Notes: a model not told the origin generated them from the sequence alone. DNA of 64,000 nt from Isoptericola halotolerans (GCF_003003075.1 NZ_PVTX01000001.1:1-64000), one strand, 5' to 3'. Numbered from the stretch's first letter, positions 32,394 to 40,925 are shown. Translations and numbers: made by a program.

Positions 32394-34043
32394 TCATGCC
32401 GCCTCCTGCTGGTCCTGGAGCTCCGGGAACTCCTGGTGCTTTCGGGGCTCCTGCTCCCGGAACGCCGCGTGGGTCGGTTCCCGCGCGCCATCGAGCCCGT
32501 CGCTGTGGGGCTCGCGGCCGGTGCCGATCGGGTTGCCGAACCTGTCGTGGAACTCCCAGCGGCCACGGTGCCAACGCATCGTGACGCCCTGACCGTCGAC
32601 CCGGTCGTGATGGTGCCAGCACAGCAGCGCCCCGTTGTCGACGCTGGTGCCTCCGCCGTCCGCCCAGTGGGTGACGGCGTGGTGGACCTCGCAACGACTC
32701 GGTGGTTCCTCGCACCCCGGCCAGGTGCAGTGCCGGTCCCGGGTGATCACCGCCCGGCGCAGCTGCCCGGTGACGGTCCGGCGACTTCGTCCGACGTCCA
32801 GGACCTGGCTGTCCGGTCCGAACACGATCCGGGACAGCTCGCTGTCGCACGCGAGCCGGCGCAGGAGCGACGCGGGCAGCGGGCCGCGCCCGTCCGCGAA
32901 CGTCGGCAGGCCGTCGCCGCCGTTGTGGCCGCCGCCTCCCGGACCGTCGCCTCCCGGGCCGTCGCTTCCGTGGCCGTCGCTTCCGGGAAGGTCGTATCCG
33001 CGGCGCGCGCTGTCCGTGGCGACGTCCGCCGTGCCGTCTTCGCTGATGCTGTCAGCGCCGACGATCCGGCGCGGGTCGATGCCGGCGGCGTTGCCCAGCA
33101 CCAGGGCGCCCTGGGAGCCGTTGCCGGTGGCGCCGGGTGGAGCGTCGACCGACGCGGCGAGCGCCGCACGCAGCTCCGTCAGGCCGACGGTGACGTTCAG
33201 GTGGGGACGTACTGAGGCTCCGGTACCCACGGCCGCGTTGTCCAGAGCGATCCTGGCGAGGTCGGCGATTCCCTGGGCCCGCCGCTGGGTGGAGGTCCGG
33301 GTCTCGGCGGCGGCGGGCGCCCCGACGACGCTGTCGAGCGCCGTCCGCAACACCTGGCCGTGCTCCTCGGTGAGAAACCCGGCCACGTGGTAGCCGTCCC
33401 AGGTGGGCGAGACCTCGAAGAACTCCTTCCCGCGGGCGCGGGCATAGCCGCGCTCGTCGGACTCCGGGTCGGCGACGTGCGCGAACCGGCGCACCATGCG
33501 GCGGAAGGGTCCGACCGGGTACCGGCCGGCGAGCGCGAGCAGGAACTCCTCGCCGGTGGGTGGCGCTGAGGTGTCCGCAGGCGTACCCGATGCGTCGGCC
33601 TCCTCCGCGCCATCGGTCGCCACCGGGGCCGCCAGGGCATCACGGCGGGCCTGCGAGGTCGGGGCGATGTCCACCATCGCTCGCACGTGGTCCGCCCCGA
33701 CCGCTCCCTCCACGGCCGCGAGGGCGGTGGCCGGCAGGGCGTCGCGGAGGGTCTTTGCCGTGCGCACCTCGCGGCGCGCGGTGGCGAGCGTGACGTCCTG
33801 CGTCCGGGACAACCAGTGGGCGAACGACCGGGACCCGTCGATCGCCCACGTCCCGGCGTCGTCGAGCTCCGTGAGCAGTCGGAGGCGCACCGCGCCGAGG
33901 CGTTCTTCGATCGTCCGGAGCCTTGCGGTCACCTCTGTCAGGGGACCGACGTCCTCTCCGGCCGAGAGGCCATGGGCCGCGAGGGAGTCGACGGCGGACT
34001 CGATCTCGGCGAGCAGGCCGAGCGTGTCGCGTCGAGTCGTCAT
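32394..34043 (-). CDS. DUF222 / 13E12-family HNH endonuclease
   Basis: 549 residues from ATG 34043 (GGAGGG upstream). DUF222 occupies about 1-330. A Gly/Asp-rich linker (about 365-395) is followed by the HNH nuclease: RQLRRAVITRDRHCTWPGCEE with the C-x4-C zinc pair, CEVHHAVTHW, and NGALLCWHHHDRV. Proteins of this family are numerous in actinobacteria; in Mycobacterium tuberculosis several are SOS-induced. An almost perfect LexA box lies 59 bases upstream of this gene. The protein likely cuts or nicks DNA after damage or as a mobile or defence nuclease. Confidence 0.87.
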   Translation of the reverse strand: MTTRRDTLGLLAEIESAVDSLAAHGLSAGEDVGPLTEVTARLRTIEERLGAVRLRLLTELDDAGTWAIDGSRSFAHWLSRTQDVTLATARREVRTAKTLRDALPATALAAVEGAVGADHVRAMVDIAPTSQARRDALAAPVATDGAEEADASGTPADTSAPPTGEEFLLALAGRYPVGPFRRMVRRFAHVADPESDERGYARARGKEFFEVSPTWDGYHVAGFLTEEHGQVLRTALDSVVGAPAAAETRTSTQRRAQGIADLARIALDNAAVGTGASVRPHLNVTVGLTELRAALAASVDAPPGATGNGSQGALVLGNAAGIDPRRIVGADSISEDGTADVATDSARRGYDLPGSDGHGSDGPGGDGPGGGGHNGGDGLPTFADGRGPLPASLLRRLACDSELSRIVFGPDSQVLDVGRSRRTVTGQLRRAVITRDRHCTWPGCEEPPSRCEVHHAVTHWADGGGTSVDNGALLCWHHHDRVDGQGVTMRWHRGRWEFHDRFGNPIGTGREPHSDGLDGAREPTHAAFREQEPRKHQEFPELQDQQEAA

Positions 34044-34102
34044 CGTCCCTCCCGTGGCCGTCTCGGTGGGTTCCTGTTCCCCTGTGGGCACCTCCGATGC
34101 TA

Positions 34103-34118
34103 TCGAACATATGTTCGT
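34103..34118 (-). promoter_or_regulatory. LexA (SOS) box
   Basis: TCGAACATATGTTCGT differs from the actinobacterial SOS consensus TCGAAC-N4-GTTCGA at only the last base. It is 59 bases upstream of the DUF222-HNH start. Confidence 0.8.
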
Positions 34119-34322
34119 CTCACCAGGTCAACGGGCATTTCTGCGCATTCTGTGGACAGCCCCGAGTGTCCACAGGTCCGCCGTAGCCTCGGTGCCCGCA
34201 GGCGAGCCACGGCGACCTACCTGGTGCCGTCGGCACGACGGCGAGCAACCCAGCGGTGACCGTCGAGGCTCGCCGCCCCGCGGCCTCTGGGGCGCCCAGG
34301 AGCGGCGACCCGGACCCCAGGA

Positions 34323-34775
34323 TCAGCGCCGCGTCAGCCGGACCACAGGGATCTGCCGGTCCGTCTTGCGCTCGTAGCCCGCGAACTGCTTCGCGGAGGC
34401 CTTGATGCGCTCCCACGCGACGGTGCGCTCGTCGCCCTGGAGCTCGGTGGCGGCGACGGGGATCTTCTCGCCCCCGAGCTCGATGGTGACCTCGTCGGGG
34501 TGGGCCGCGACGTTGCGGTACCAGCCGGGGTTCGACGCGTCCCCGCCCGCGGACGCGACCACCAGCCAGCCGTCGCCGTCGGGGAACCAGGCCAGCGGGG
34601 TGGAGCGCGGCTCGCCGCTCGTGCGTCCGACGGCGGTCAGCACCAGCAGTCTCATGCCCATCGTGGTCCCGGACGTGCGACGGGCGCGCCAGGCGGCGAG
34701 CTTGTTCGCCAGCTTCATGAGGGGGCCGCTGGGCATCCTTGCGCCGTACGTTCCCTGCGGGTGGGTGAAGGACAT
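34323..34775 (-). CDS. deazaflavin-dependent nitroreductase family protein
   Basis: 150 residues from ATG 34775, GGGAGA 5 bases upstream. The motif GRTSGEPRSTPLAWFPDGDGWLVVASAGG and the Trp/Asn pair in NPGWYRNVAAHPDEV identify the F420-binding Ddn family. It reduces unknown substrates with cofactor F420. A second family member is at 47296-47865. Confidence 0.85.
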   Translation of the reverse strand: MSFTHPQGTYGARMPSGPLMKLANKLAAWRARRTSGTTMGMRLLVLTAVGRTSGEPRSTPLAWFPDGDGWLVVASAGGDASNPGWYRNVAAHPDEVTIELGGEKIPVAATELQGDERTVAWERIKASAKQFAGYERKTDRQIPVVRLTRR

Positions 34776-34833
34776 CGGCTCTCCCGGTCGTCGGTGACGT
34801 CGCACCGACGAGGCTACGCGGAACAGGCTGGCG

Positions 34834-35712
34834 TCACTGCAGCGCGAAGCCGCCGTCCGTGGTGAGCCGCTGACCCACCACCCACGACCCCGCCGGGCTC
34901 ACCAGCCACCCGATGAGGCGGGCCGGGTCGGTCGGCTCGCCCCATCGCCCGAACGGTGTCGCCGTCCGCAGCTCCTCCAGCTCCGCCAGCGGGCGGTCCG
35001 TCGTCCCCGGGTCGAGGTAGCCGGTGTTCACCGGGCCAGGGTTCACGGTGTTGAGGACGATGCCGAGTTCGAGCAGCTCGGCCGCCACCGTGGCAGTCAC
35101 CCCGGCCAGCGCCGCCTTCGACGTCGCGTAGGCGACCTCCCCACGCATCGGTCCGTCCTCCTGGCCCGACGTCATCCACACGACCTTCGGCGCGGTGGCC
35201 GGGTCCGACGGCGCGGTGCGGCCCAGACGTTCGCCGGGACGTACCGTCGTGCCGGGTCCGACGGGACGGAGCTGCTGCGCGAAGCGGCGGGTCAGGAGCA
35301 GGGTGGACCGAGTGTTCGTCTGCCAGAACGCGTCCAGGGCGGCGACGGTCATGTCGAGGATCGACCCGTCGCCGCCGCTTCGCGCGTGGTTGCACACCAG
35401 GATGTCCACGGAACCGGTGAGCGCCCGGGCGGCGTCGAACAGCTCGTCCACCTGGGCGGGGTCGCGCAGGTCGGCGCTCGCGGACCCTGAGGCGGCGTCG
35501 CCCTGCAGTGCCGCCCGGACGCCGGAGTGCACGGCGGCGAGATCGTCGGCACCCCACGGCTGATCTGCATCGTGCGGGGAGTAGTGGTGCGTGAAGACGC
35601 TCGCCCCGAGCCCTGCGAGCTCGCGGGCGACGGCGTAGCCGATGCCTTTCCGGCGGGAGACTCCGGTGACGAGCGCCGTGCGGCCGGCGAGGGAGGTGTC
35701 GTGGTGCGTCAT
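34834..35712 (-). CDS. short-chain dehydrogenase/reductase
   Basis: 292 residues. TGVSRRKGIGYA is the cofactor motif (with a two-residue longer turn than usual), NHA replaces the NAG motif, and Y-x3-K is in YATSKAALAG. The protein has inserts of about 20 residues compared with standard SDRs. The substrate is unknown. The start fits a leaderless -10 at 35720-35725. Confidence 0.86.
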   Translation of the reverse strand: MTHHDTSLAGRTALVTGVSRRKGIGYAVARELAGLGASVFTHHYSPHDADQPWGADDLAAVHSGVRAALQGDAASGSASADLRDPAQVDELFDAARALTGSVDILVCNHARSGGDGSILDMTVAALDAFWQTNTRSTLLLTRRFAQQLRPVGPGTTVRPGERLGRTAPSDPATAPKVVWMTSGQEDGPMRGEVAYATSKAALAGVTATVAAELLELGIVLNTVNPGPVNTGYLDPGTTDRPLAELEELRTATPFGRWGEPTDPARLIGWLVSPAGSWVVGQRLTTDGGFALQ

Positions 35713-35719
35713 GCCGGCG

Positions 35720-35725
35720 ACGGTA
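35720..35725 (-). promoter_or_regulatory. -10 element of a leaderless promoter (SDR gene)
   Basis: TACCGT on the minus strand ends 7 bases before the ATG at 35712. Confidence 0.45.
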
Positions 35726-35818
35726 GCGACGCGAGTCGACCCGGGGCCCGCTGATTTCGGTCGGGCCGCAGGTCGTCACCCACGGTCCGGCGGCCCCACG
35801 CCACGGCGTCCGCGCCCC

Positions 35819-36799
35819 TCACCCGCCGACGAGCGCCTCGCCCAGCGGCGTGCGCACGTGCACGACGCGGGTGCCCTCGCGCCGCGAGTCGACGAGCCGC
35901 GCCGCCGCCAGCCGCGACAGGTGGTGCGACGCGGTCGAGACGGCGAGCCCCTCGGCGACGGCGACCTCGCTGGTCGACAGGGGCGCGCGCAGGGCGAGGA
36001 GCACCCCGGCCCTGCCGGCACCGAGCAGGCCGGCGAGCGCCTGCGTCGGGTCGGCCGCGGTGTCGGACCAACGCTCCGACACCCCCAGCGCCGGGTAGAA
36101 CAGGGTCGGCTGGGCCGGCGGCTCCGTCACCACGGCGCAGCGCGGCGCCATGACGGACGGCGTCAGCACGAGTCCGCTGCCCGCGCAGTCGAGCACCTCG
36201 TGGTGCAGGCGGAGCCGGACGTGCACGGCGTGCGAGCCCCAGGTCACCGCGTCGTTCAGGGTGTCGACCATCGCCGCGAGGCCGTGCGTCGTCGTCCGGC
36301 GGGAGCGCACGCCGATGTCGGCGCGCAGCAACCTCTCGAGCTGCGGCCAGTACGGCGCCAGGACGGCGTCCCAGACCTGCTGCCAAGCGTCGGCGACGGC
36401 GGACCGGGTGCGCGGGAGGTCGTCGGCCAGCGCGCGCAGCAGCCGCTGCTCGGTGCCGCTGGTGCGGGCGACGCGCTTGTGGAGGTCCACGCGCATCGGC
36501 TCGAGCGCGGTCTCGCGCAACCGCTCGACCTCCTCGACGGGGCCGAGGTCCCAGCCGGGTGTGGATGTCAGGAAGTCCGGCAGGTAGCCGTCCGGCCCGA
36601 CGAGGAGCCGGAGCAGGTCGAAGGCGCGTGCCGGGACGCGGTGACGCGCCTGGCGCAACCAGCCCCACTGCAGCGGGTGGTACTGCGGTCGGCCCAGCAC
36701 CCGCACGGCGTGCGCGAGCTCGTGGCCCGGGGAGACGCCGAACCGGATCGCGGAGAGGTCGTCGGGCGTGAGGCGGAACTCCACCATGTTTCGATGCAC
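35819..36799 (-). CDS. ArsR-like HTH regulator with long N-terminal domain
   Basis: 326 residues. GTG 36799 is chosen over ATG 36787 because a TAGAGT -10 ends exactly 6 bases before it. The first 240 residues form a domain of unknown type (similar actinobacterial proteins are annotated DUF5937). The C-terminal 70 residues are a winged HTH: LLALRAPLSTSEVAVAEGLAVSTASHHLSRLAAARLVDSRREG. The HTH lies at the C-terminus, unusual for ArsR proteins. A palindrome covers the start codon and transcription start, so autoregulation is likely. Confidence 0.8.
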   Translation of the reverse strand: MHRNMVEFRLTPDDLSAIRFGVSPGHELAHAVRVLGRPQYHPLQWGWLRQARHRVPARAFDLLRLLVGPDGYLPDFLTSTPGWDLGPVEEVERLRETALEPMRVDLHKRVARTSGTEQRLLRALADDLPRTRSAVADAWQQVWDAVLAPYWPQLERLLRADIGVRSRRTTTHGLAAMVDTLNDAVTWGSHAVHVRLRLHHEVLDCAGSGLVLTPSVMAPRCAVVTEPPAQPTLFYPALGVSERWSDTAADPTQALAGLLGAGRAGVLLALRAPLSTSEVAVAEGLAVSTASHHLSRLAAARLVDSRREGTRVVHVRTPLGEALVGG

Positions 36800-36807
36800 G
36801 TCGAAAC
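36788..36807 (-). promoter_or_regulatory. operator over the ArsR-like start codon
   Basis: GTTTCGA and TCGAAAC form a perfect 7-bp inverted repeat with a 6-base spacer. The GTG start (36797-36799) lies in the spacer, so a bound regulator would block transcription start. Confidence 0.65.
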
Positions 36808-36811
36808 TCTA
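36806..36811 (-). promoter_or_regulatory. -10 element of a leaderless promoter (ArsR-like gene)
   Basis: TAGAGT on the minus strand, 6 bases before GTG 36799; its edge overlaps the palindrome. Confidence 0.5.
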
Positions 36812-36884
36812 GGCGGGAGCCGGCGCGCGCACGAGGCTGGGTCCACCTCGACCGCACGGGTCGAGGGCACCGAACGGAGGAGTC

Positions 36885-37220
36885 ATGGCCACGGTCGTCA
36901 GCGCGGAGGCCATCCGCATCCCGGGCTCGAGGACGTTGCGCTTCGAGGGGCGCGACCACGGGTCGGGGGTCTCGTTCTTCCTCGTGACGAACGAGCCGGG
37001 TCAGGGGCCTGGCCTGCACCGCCACCCGTACACCGAGACGTGGTCCGTCCTGGAGGGCGAGGCCAGGATCACCATCGGCGACGAGACTGTCGTCGCCCGG
37101 GCGGGTGACACCGCCGTCGTGCAACCTGGCGTCTGGCACAGGTTCACCAGCACCGGCGCCGGCACCCTGCGCATGATCTGCCTCCACGCGTCCGCCACGA
37201 TGATCCAGGAGTTCCGCTGA
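36885..37220 (+). CDS. cupin-domain protein
   Basis: 111 residues with GGAGG upstream. A single cupin barrel: GPGLHRHPYTETWSVLEGEA (motif 1, His-x-His...Glu) and PGVWHRFTS (motif 2, His). These are metal ligands. Cupins bind small molecules or act as dioxygenases or isomerases; the ligand is unknown. TGATG-coupled to the downstream DUF4287 gene. Confidence 0.86.
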   Translation: MATVVSAEAIRIPGSRTLRFEGRDHGSGVSFFLVTNEPGQGPGLHRHPYTETWSVLEGEARITIGDETVVARAGDTAVVQPGVWHRFTSTGAGTLRMICLHASATMIQEFR

Positions 37221-37513
37221 TGTCCTTCCAGGCCTACCTCGACGCCGTCGAGACCAAGACCGGGCTGACCCCGCGCCAGCTCGTCGACGCCGCTGCCGAG
37301 CAAGGGTTCGGCACCGGCAGCAAGGCGACCCCTGTCGCGACGTGGCTCAAGGAGACCTACGGCCTCGGCCACGGGCACGCGATGGCCATGGTCCACGTCA
37401 TCACGAAGGGTGACCGGATCAGCAGCAAGCACGTAGGCACCGACGGCGCGCACCGGGACTCGGGCGACCGGCTGTGGCTCGAGGGGAAGGATTCCCGGCC
37501 CGACGACTGGTGA
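37220..37513 (+). CDS. DUF4287 domain protein
   Basis: 97 residues. The YLDAVETKTGLTPRQLVDAAAEQGF and TWLKETYGLGHGHAMAMVHVITKG pattern matches DUF4287, a small helical family of unknown function. Its start overlaps the cupin stop by one base. Confidence 0.83.
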   Translation: MSFQAYLDAVETKTGLTPRQLVDAAAEQGFGTGSKATPVATWLKETYGLGHGHAMAMVHVITKGDRISSKHVGTDGAHRDSGDRLWLEGKDSRPDDW

Positions 37514-37582
37514 CACGGCGCCGCCTTGCCGACGGGCCACGGCACCACGGCGCCGCCGGGCTGCCTTGCCTCGCCGCCGGGC

Positions 37583-38800
37583 CTACGGGCCGGGGAACGA
37601 CCCGCTCCCGAACAGGATCCGGCGTGCCGCGGCGCGCCCGGGCGGCGTGCGCAGCAAAGCCACCCCGGCGGCCGCGGCGGCGGGTGTGCGCACCATCGAC
37701 AGTCCTCGACGCAGGGTGAGCCGGCCGCGGAACCGGGCCCGCAGCGCGGCGCCGTCGTAGCGGCGCAGCGCGTCCCGCCGGCCGGTGCGCAGGGCCTCGT
37801 CGAGCACGTCGACGGCGTGCTCGGACAGCCGCAGGCACGGGTCCAGCCCGCCGGCGGTCAAGGGGGAGACGGCTCCGGCGGCGTCGCCGACGAGGAGGCC
37901 GTGCGGGCCGGCGATCCGGCGCAGCAGCCCGCCGACCGGGATCGGCCCGCCACGCCGTTCGACCTGCCCGGGCGACGTGGTGGCGCCCGGCCGCGCTCCG
38001 CCGTCGGGCCCCGCGACGTCGCCCGGCCGCGCTCCGCCGTCGGGCCCCGTGCCGCCCGGGAGGCCCGGGACGCCCGCCAGCCCGGGGGCCGACGCCGAGA
38101 ACTCGCGCAACGCCTGGCGCATCCCGCGGGGAAACCGGTCGGCGTAGCCGGCCACCCCCACGTGGACGTGCTCGCCGTCGTCGAGCACCCACGCGAGATA
38201 CCCGGGGGCGAGCCGGGGGTCGACGACGCAGTGGAACGCGGGCACGACGGCGCGGCGTGGCACGGGGTAGACCTCCTCCGCGCCGATGAGCAGCTCGGTG
38301 TTCCGGTCGAGACCGAGCTCGCGCGCCACGGCCGACCGGGCGCCGTCGGCCCCCACGACGAACCGGGCTCGGAGCCGTGCCGGGCCGTCCGGGCCGTGCA
38401 GCACGTGCTCCGCGCCGTCCCGCCCGGCGTACCGGGTGCCGAGCAGGATGCGCACGCCGGCGGCGGCCGCGGCGCGCGCCTGCGTCACGTACAGCGGCGC
38501 CATGTCGCCCACGCGGTACTCGTCGTGGGCGCTGTCGAGGACCACCGGACGGTGGTGCGACGGCGGGTAGAGCACCATGCGGCGGATCGGCGGGCCGAGG
38601 TGCTCGGGCGGCAGGTCGAAGTCCTCCAGCGTGCGGCGCACGAAGATGCCGGTGGTGCGCACGGTCCCGTCGAGGTGGTGGCGGCGTTCGGCGAGCACGA
38701 CGTCGTGACCGCGCCGCGCGAGCTCGGTGGCGGTGTGCAGGCCGGCGAGCCCGGCGCCGACGACGAGCAAGTCCGTGGTGGGCAGGCGTCCGGTGAGCAC
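37583..38800 (-). CDS. FAD-dependent oxidoreductase, geranylgeranyl-reductase/monooxygenase type
   Basis: 405 residues from GTG 38800. FAD-binding GxGxxG motif is VVGAGLAGLHTATELARRG, followed by FVVGADGARSAVARELG and HGLLVGDAAGAVSPLTAGG, the second FAD motif. This is the pattern of the group that includes geranylgeranyl reductases and aromatic monooxygenases. A Pro/Gly-rich stretch (PDGGARPG repeats) near residue 260 disrupts the usual domain and is encoded by a 36-bp repeat. The gene follows the XRE/DUF2975 pair on the same strand with a 3-base gap. Confidence 0.8.
   Translation of the reverse strand: MLTGRLPTTDLLVVGAGLAGLHTATELARRGHDVVLAERRHHLDGTVRTTGIFVRRTLEDFDLPPEHLGPPIRRMVLYPPSHHRPVVLDSAHDEYRVGDMAPLYVTQARAAAAAGVRILLGTRYAGRDGAEHVLHGPDGPARLRARFVVGADGARSAVARELGLDRNTELLIGAEEVYPVPRRAVVPAFHCVVDPRLAPGYLAWVLDDGEHVHVGVAGYADRFPRGMRQALREFSASAPGLAGVPGLPGGTGPDGGARPGDVAGPDGGARPGATTSPGQVERRGGPIPVGGLLRRIAGPHGLLVGDAAGAVSPLTAGGLDPCLRLSEHAVDVLDEALRTGRRDALRRYDGAALRARFRGRLTLRRGLSMVRTPAAAAAGVALLRTPPGRAAARRILFGSGSFPGP
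37985..38049 (-). repeat. 36-bp period direct repeat in the FAD oxidoreductase gene
   Basis: A 29-base sequence occurs twice, at 37985-38013 and 38021-38049 (period 36, so 12 residues). Each encodes PDGGARPG. Confidence 0.7.
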
Positions 38801-38803
38801 GGC

Positions 38804-39058
38804 TCAGGCCGCCGGCTCGTCGTCGGACGGAGTGTCGCCGTCGGACGGGGCATCGTCGTCGACCCACTCGAGGAGGTCGCCGGGCTGGCACCCGAGCACG
38901 CGGCACATGGCCTCGAGCGTGGAGAAGCGCACGGCCTTGGCGCGACCGTTCTTCAGCACGGCCACGTTGGCGGGCGTGAGCCCGACGCGCTCGGCGAACT
39001 CGCCGACGCTCATCTTGCGGCGGGCGAGCTCGACGTCGAGGCGGACGACGATCGGCAT
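38804..39058 (-). CDS. small XRE-family HTH regulator (YozG type)
   Basis: 84 residues. MPIVVRLDVELARRKMSVGEFAERVGLTPANVAVLKNGRAKAVRF is the HTH of the YozG family. An acidic tail follows (DDDAPSDGDTPSDDEPAA). These regulators are usually next to DUF2975 membrane proteins, as here (TGATG-coupled). Confidence 0.86.
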   Translation of the reverse strand: MPIVVRLDVELARRKMSVGEFAERVGLTPANVAVLKNGRAKAVRFSTLEAMCRVLGCQPGDLLEWVDDDAPSDGDTPSDDEPAA

Positions 39059-39558
39059 CAGATCACCGCGTCCAGGTCGGTGCGCAGGGCGGTCGCCTGC
39101 ACCAGCAGGGCACGCAGCACCACCATGAGGAGGCCGACGGCGGCACCGACCAGGAGCACCACGAGCAGCAGCGCGGCGATCCCCGAGAGGCCCTCGGCGG
39201 CGGCGACCAGCACGCAGGCGACGAGCACGATCACCCAGGCGACGGCGACCGCGGCGAGGATCGTGTTCACCCAGACGAACGAGCGCGCGGAGAAGATCTG
39301 GTCGTCGCGGACCATCGCGAGCAGCTTCCAGGCGCACACGAGCACCACCTCGACGCAGGCCAGGACGACGACGGCGAGGGCGAGCAGGGGCCAGCGGAGC
39401 GGTTCGAGGTCCGGGCTCTGCTCGGCCATACGGCGGAAGACGGCGGGGAGCACGGCGACCTGCGCGCCGACCAGCGTGAGGAAGACGGCGGCGAGCAGGA
39501 CGCGCAGGGGGACGACGAGGCGAGATGTCCGGGACATGAAGCGAGGCTCGCGCGACAT
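39058..39558 (-). CDS. DUF2975 membrane protein
   Basis: 166 residues with four hydrophobic segments (LVVPLRVLLAAVFLTLVGAQVAVL, PLLALAVVVLACVEVVLVCAW, TILAAVAVAWVIVLVACVL, and LLLVVLLVGAAVGLLMVVLRALL). It fits DUF2975 and is coupled to the YozG-type regulator. The start at 39558 or the ATG at 39537 cannot be decided. Confidence 0.84.
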   Translation of the reverse strand: MSREPRFMSRTSRLVVPLRVLLAAVFLTLVGAQVAVLPAVFRRMAEQSPDLEPLRWPLLALAVVVLACVEVVLVCAWKLLAMVRDDQIFSARSFVWVNTILAAVAVAWVIVLVACVLVAAAEGLSGIAALLLVVLLVGAAVGLLMVVLRALLVQATALRTDLDAVI

Positions 39559-39654
39559 CTATCGAAAGTCAATAGGAAGAGACCGTTTTTCGATGTCTCC
39601 ACGAGGGCGACACCGGACCTGTGCGCCGGGCGCGGGGGAGCGGTGCCCAGCGGC

Positions 39655-39660
39655 TAGTTT
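39655..39660 (+). promoter_or_regulatory. -10 element of a leaderless promoter (phzF remnant)
   Basis: TAGTTT ends 6 bases before the ATG at 39667. The promoter outlived the gene body. Confidence 0.45.
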
Positions 39661-39666
39661 TCCCGG

Positions 39667-39936
39667 ATGGAGCGCAGATTCCGGCAGGTGGACGTCTTCG
39701 GCCAGGATCCGTGCACGGGCAACCCCGTGGCGGTGGTGCTCGACGTCGAGGGGCTCGACAACGGGCCCGGCTGGGTGGGCCTGCTGCTCGACGGTCCGGG
39801 CACTGTTCTCGACCTGCGCCCCGATGCCTCCGCGCACCTGGGCAGGTGGGACATCGGGGTGATCGGCGCCCACGACCCGGGCGCCGAGAAGGCGTTCGAG
39901 CTGCGAGCGTTCTTCACCGACGGCGACGAACCACCC
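39667..39936 (+). pseudogene. phzF-family epimerase/isomerase remnant
   Basis: Only about 90 of the usual 280 residues remain recognisable. Residues 1-31 (MERRFRQVDVFGQDPCTGNP) are the PhzF N-terminus. They join in frame to NGPGWVGLLLDGPGTVLDLRPD, normally found in the middle, and on to DIGVIGAHDPGAEKAFELRAFF. The usual DPVTGS motif should follow but is missing. The intervening about 120 residues, including the catalytic Glu, and the C-terminus are lost. The open frame runs on to 40302 as non-PhzF sequence, antisense to the LLM gene. Confidence 0.75.
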
Positions 39937-39965
39937 GCACCCCGCGGTGGGCAGCCGCGCCCGGT

Positions 39966-40925
39966 TCACAGCACCGTCGCGAGCTGTTCCAGCGCGGCGA
40001 GCGGGTCAGGACCGGCGGGCATGAGCACGTTGGACGTGACCCCCGCCGCCGTCAGGTCGTCGATCCGTGTGCGGACCTGGGCGGGCGTCCCGGCGAGCGC
40101 GAGCTGCTGTACCCATGGTGCGGGCAGTCGCTCGGCGAACTCTTGTCGAGTGGCGCAGCCGGCACGCAACGCCGCAAACTCCGCCGCGAACGGCAGCGGA
40201 CGGAGGTGCGGCGCCCAGTCCGGCTCCCCGATCCACTCGAGGCCTGGCCGCGCCGTGGCGATGGCGACGTCCGGGTCCGGGTCGACAGCAGCGAGGTTGT
40301 AGGCGACGACTCGGTGCGCGTCCTGGGCCGCGATCTGCTCGCGCGCCGCGACCACGTACTCGGGCGTGACCGGCTCGGCCAGCACGGTTCCGTCCGCCAC
40401 CTGCCCCGACGCCGCGAGGGACCGCGGCCCACGGACACCGAGCAGGAGCGGCGGCGAGGTCTCGGGCAGCGACGACGGTTCCAGCCGCACGTCCTCGAGG
40501 CGAGCACCCGCGACCGTGCCGTTCAGGGTGTCGCCGCCCAGGAGTGCACGCACCCCTTGCGTGTACTCGCTCAGGAACGTCAGCGGTCGGTCCGGCCAGC
40601 AACCGGCCTGCCGCATCCAGCCCGGCATGCCGTGCCCGATGCCGACGGCGACCCTCCCGGGGAAGAGCTGGCCGAGCGTCGCGATCTCCATCGCTGCGAA
40701 GGCAACGTTGCGGGACGCCGCAGGCAGGATCCCGATCCCGACACCGATGTTCTCGGTACCGGCCAGGACGGCCCCGGCCTGTGAGAAGCCGCCGCGGAAA
40801 CCGAGGTCCTCGACGACCCACAGCTCGTCGAACCCGAGGCGCTCGGCCTTCTGGGCATAGCCCAGCACCTGGTGCGCGGGAAGGTCACGCGGGAGGATCA
40901 CGCCGATGCTCGACTGCGAATTCAT
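39966..40925 (-). CDS. LLM-class flavin-dependent oxidoreductase
   Basis: 319 residues. The bacterial luciferase-like fold is clear: GFDELWVVEDLGFRGGF, GVGIGILPAASRN, LGQLFPGRVAVGIGHGMPGWMRQ, and the C-terminal LAGTPAQVRTRIDDLTAAGVTSNVLMPA. It uses FMN or F420 with a small substrate. Given the two Ddn-type F420 proteins in this window, an F420-dependent enzyme is plausible but not shown. Confidence 0.87.
   Translation of the reverse strand: MNSQSSIGVILPRDLPAHQVLGYAQKAERLGFDELWVVEDLGFRGGFSQAGAVLAGTENIGVGIGILPAASRNVAFAAMEIATLGQLFPGRVAVGIGHGMPGWMRQAGCWPDRPLTFLSEYTQGVRALLGGDTLNGTVAGARLEDVRLEPSSLPETSPPLLLGVRGPRSLAASGQVADGTVLAEPVTPEYVVAAREQIAAQDAHRVVAYNLAAVDPDPDVAIATARPGLEWIGEPDWAPHLRPLPFAAEFAALRAGCATRQEFAERLPAPWVQQLALAGTPAQVRTRIDDLTAAGVTSNVLMPAGPDPLAALEQLATVL

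Noticed and set aside
37985-38049. possible CRISPR-like repeats
   Set aside because: Only two copies with a 7-base gap, in frame within a coding sequence.
40001-40302. continuation of the phzF-remnant open frame
   Set aside because: Sequence after about 39936 has no PhzF similarity and is antisense to the LLM oxidoreductase gene.
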